DNA from: a bacterium
GTDB lineage: Bacteria > Bacillota_A > Clostridia > Lachnospirales > Lachnospiraceae
DNA: 24,156 nucleotides
Assembly (NCBI GenBank): GCA_004562915.1
Contig: SFQZ01000052.1
Location: 1 to 24,156, forward strand
Direction: 5' to 3'
Both the position numbers and the translations under genes were made by a program. Below, in pieces: positions 23,285 to 24,156 of this stretch (position 1 is the first letter of the stretch; every line of letters starts with the position of its first letter). The notes under the pieces were generated by a model that was given only the letters and a program-made list of their open reading frames with translations, made no database searches and was not told the DNA's origin.

Positions 23285-24156
23285 ATGTTTCAGTATAAAT
23301 GCTTAAATCCAATTTCAAATGTGGGACTGGAACGTCTTACATCTAATTATCAGGTTACAGATGATATCAATCAGGCAGATGCGATTCTTGTGAGAAGTGC
23401 TTCTATGCATGATATGGAGATTCCGTCCAATGTAAAGACCGTTGCAAGAGCAGGTGCCGGGGTAAATAATATCCCACTGAACATATGCGCTGAAAAAGGT
23501 ATTGTAGTATTCAATACTCCAGGTGCAAACGCCAATGGCGTAAAAGAGATGGTAATTGCCGGAATGCTTCTGGCATCCCGTGACATCGTGGGTGGTATTG
23601 AGTGGATCGAGCAGCAAAAAGAAAACGAAAATATCGGAAAATTGGCTGAAAAACAGAAAAAACAGTTTGCCGGCTGTGAGATCAAGGGAAAACGTCTTGG
23701 TGTAATTGGTCTGGGAGCAATCGGAGCCATGGTAGCCAATACAGCAATCTACCTTGGAATGGATGTATATGGCTATGATCCCTATATTTCTATTGATACT
23801 GCATGGAAACTTTCCAGAGAAATCAAACATATCAGCAATGTAGAAGAAATATTCCGTGACTGTGATTATATTACCCTCCATGTACCGCTTCTTGAAAGTA
23901 CAAAGGGAATGATCAGCCGTGAAAGTATTGCGTCTATGAAAGACGGTGTGGTACTTCTGAATTTTTCAAGAGATCTTCTGGTTGATGAAAATGCTCTGGT
24001 AGAAGCACTGGAAAGTGGAAAGGTAAAGAAATATGTGACCGATTTTGCCAATCCTACAGTGGCAGGTGCCAAAAATACACTGGTTACTCCGCATCTGGGA
24101 GCATCTACAGAGGAATCGGAAGATAACTGTGCAATGATGGCAGTAAAAGAAGTACG
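23285..24156 (+). CDS. serA: D-3-phosphoglycerate dehydrogenase, truncated by the window end
   Basis: Oxidises 3-phosphoglycerate to 3-phosphohydroxypyruvate, the first step of serine synthesis; SerC then uses the product. 290 codons are present and the frame is open at the window end. It starts MFQYKCLNPI with GGAG ten bases upstream, one base after serC. Features seen: VRSASMH and ARAGAGVNNI of the substrate domain, NAD loop GVIGLGAIG (139-147) with YGYDPY, candidate Arg229 in NFSRDLLVDENAL and His270 in VTPHLGAST. The usual catalytic Glu block (DVFEPEP-like) reads TDFANPT, so that residue is not obvious. A charged Lys/Glu insert at about 105-133 is family-like. The C-terminus and any regulatory domain cannot be judged. 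Confidence 0.93.
   Translation, partial: MFQYKCLNPISNVGLERLTSNYQVTDDINQADAILVRSASMHDMEIPSNVKTVARAGAGVNNIPLNICAEKGIVVFNTPGANANGVKEMVIAGMLLASRDIVGGIEWIEQQKENENIGKLAEKQKKQFAGCEIKGKRLGVIGLGAIGAMVANTAIYLGMDVYGYDPYISIDTAWKLSREIKHISNVEEIFRDCDYITLHVPLLESTKGMISRESIASMKDGVVLLNFSRDLLVDENALVEALESGKVKKYVTDFANPTVAGAKNTLVTPHLGASTEESEDNCAMMAVKEV

Noticed and set aside
1..24156. CRISPR array, transposon or integrative element other than the prophage end
   Set aside because: No regularly spaced repeats, no transposase or integrase frame, and no terminal inverted repeats were seen.

Overview
The window reads as a chromosomal segment of an anaerobic, low-to-mid GC Firmicute, most likely Lachnospiraceae (Clostridia). 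This rests on gene content and protein flavour: a SpoVB/MurJ-type flippase, two-subunit iron-sulfur serine dehydratase, a very large fused 2-hydroxyacyl-CoA dehydratase-type activase, strong AGGAGG ribosome sites and intrinsic terminators. No species can be named from sequence alone.

Layout. (1) Positions 1-2250 are the end of a prophage: a small membrane-type ORF, a 48-residue charged ORF, an intrinsic terminator, and a multi-domain endolysin. A gene-poor AT-rich stretch follows, with a 12-bp tandem repeat, ending in the 3' part of a tRNA gene (T-loop, T-stem and acceptor strand only). This is best read as an attachment-site junction. The tRNA's own terminator follows, and the bacterial chromosome begins there. 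(2) 2309-5274: a DUF4203/TMEM198-like membrane protein, then an OmpR-type response regulator and its histidine kinase overlapping by 4 bases. (3) 5360-9584: a tightly packed rightward operon hisH-hisF-ung-flippase-thioesterase. (4) 9664-13914 on the minus strand: one 1,413-1,416-residue protein with two activator (ASKHA) domains fused to a DUF2229/HgdB-like half, convergent with the thioesterase and divergent from tgt. (5) 14173-15735: tgt and yajC, with recognisable promoters and a terminator. (6) 15848-17421: sdaAB-sdaAA, L-serine to pyruvate. (7) 17538-22035: leuB-ilvD-ilvB for branched-chain amino acids; ilvB carries an internal deletion plus frameshift. (8) 22032-24156: a strong promoter overlapping the ilvB stop, a structured leader, serC and a 3'-truncated serA.

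Metabolically the right half links serine and pyruvate. SerA/SerC lead towards serine, SdaAB/SdaAA break serine down to pyruvate, and IlvB/IlvD/LeuB use pyruvate for branched-chain amino acids. The ilvB lesion would block acetolactate synthesis by this copy. The best candidates for a second look are the ilvB deletion, the prophage/tRNA junction with its tandem repeat, the giant fused activase (which also appears to use a rare ATT start), and the serC leader with a perfect 14-bp hairpin and two tandem palindromes. I did not find a CRISPR array, transposase, rRNA or complete tRNA.
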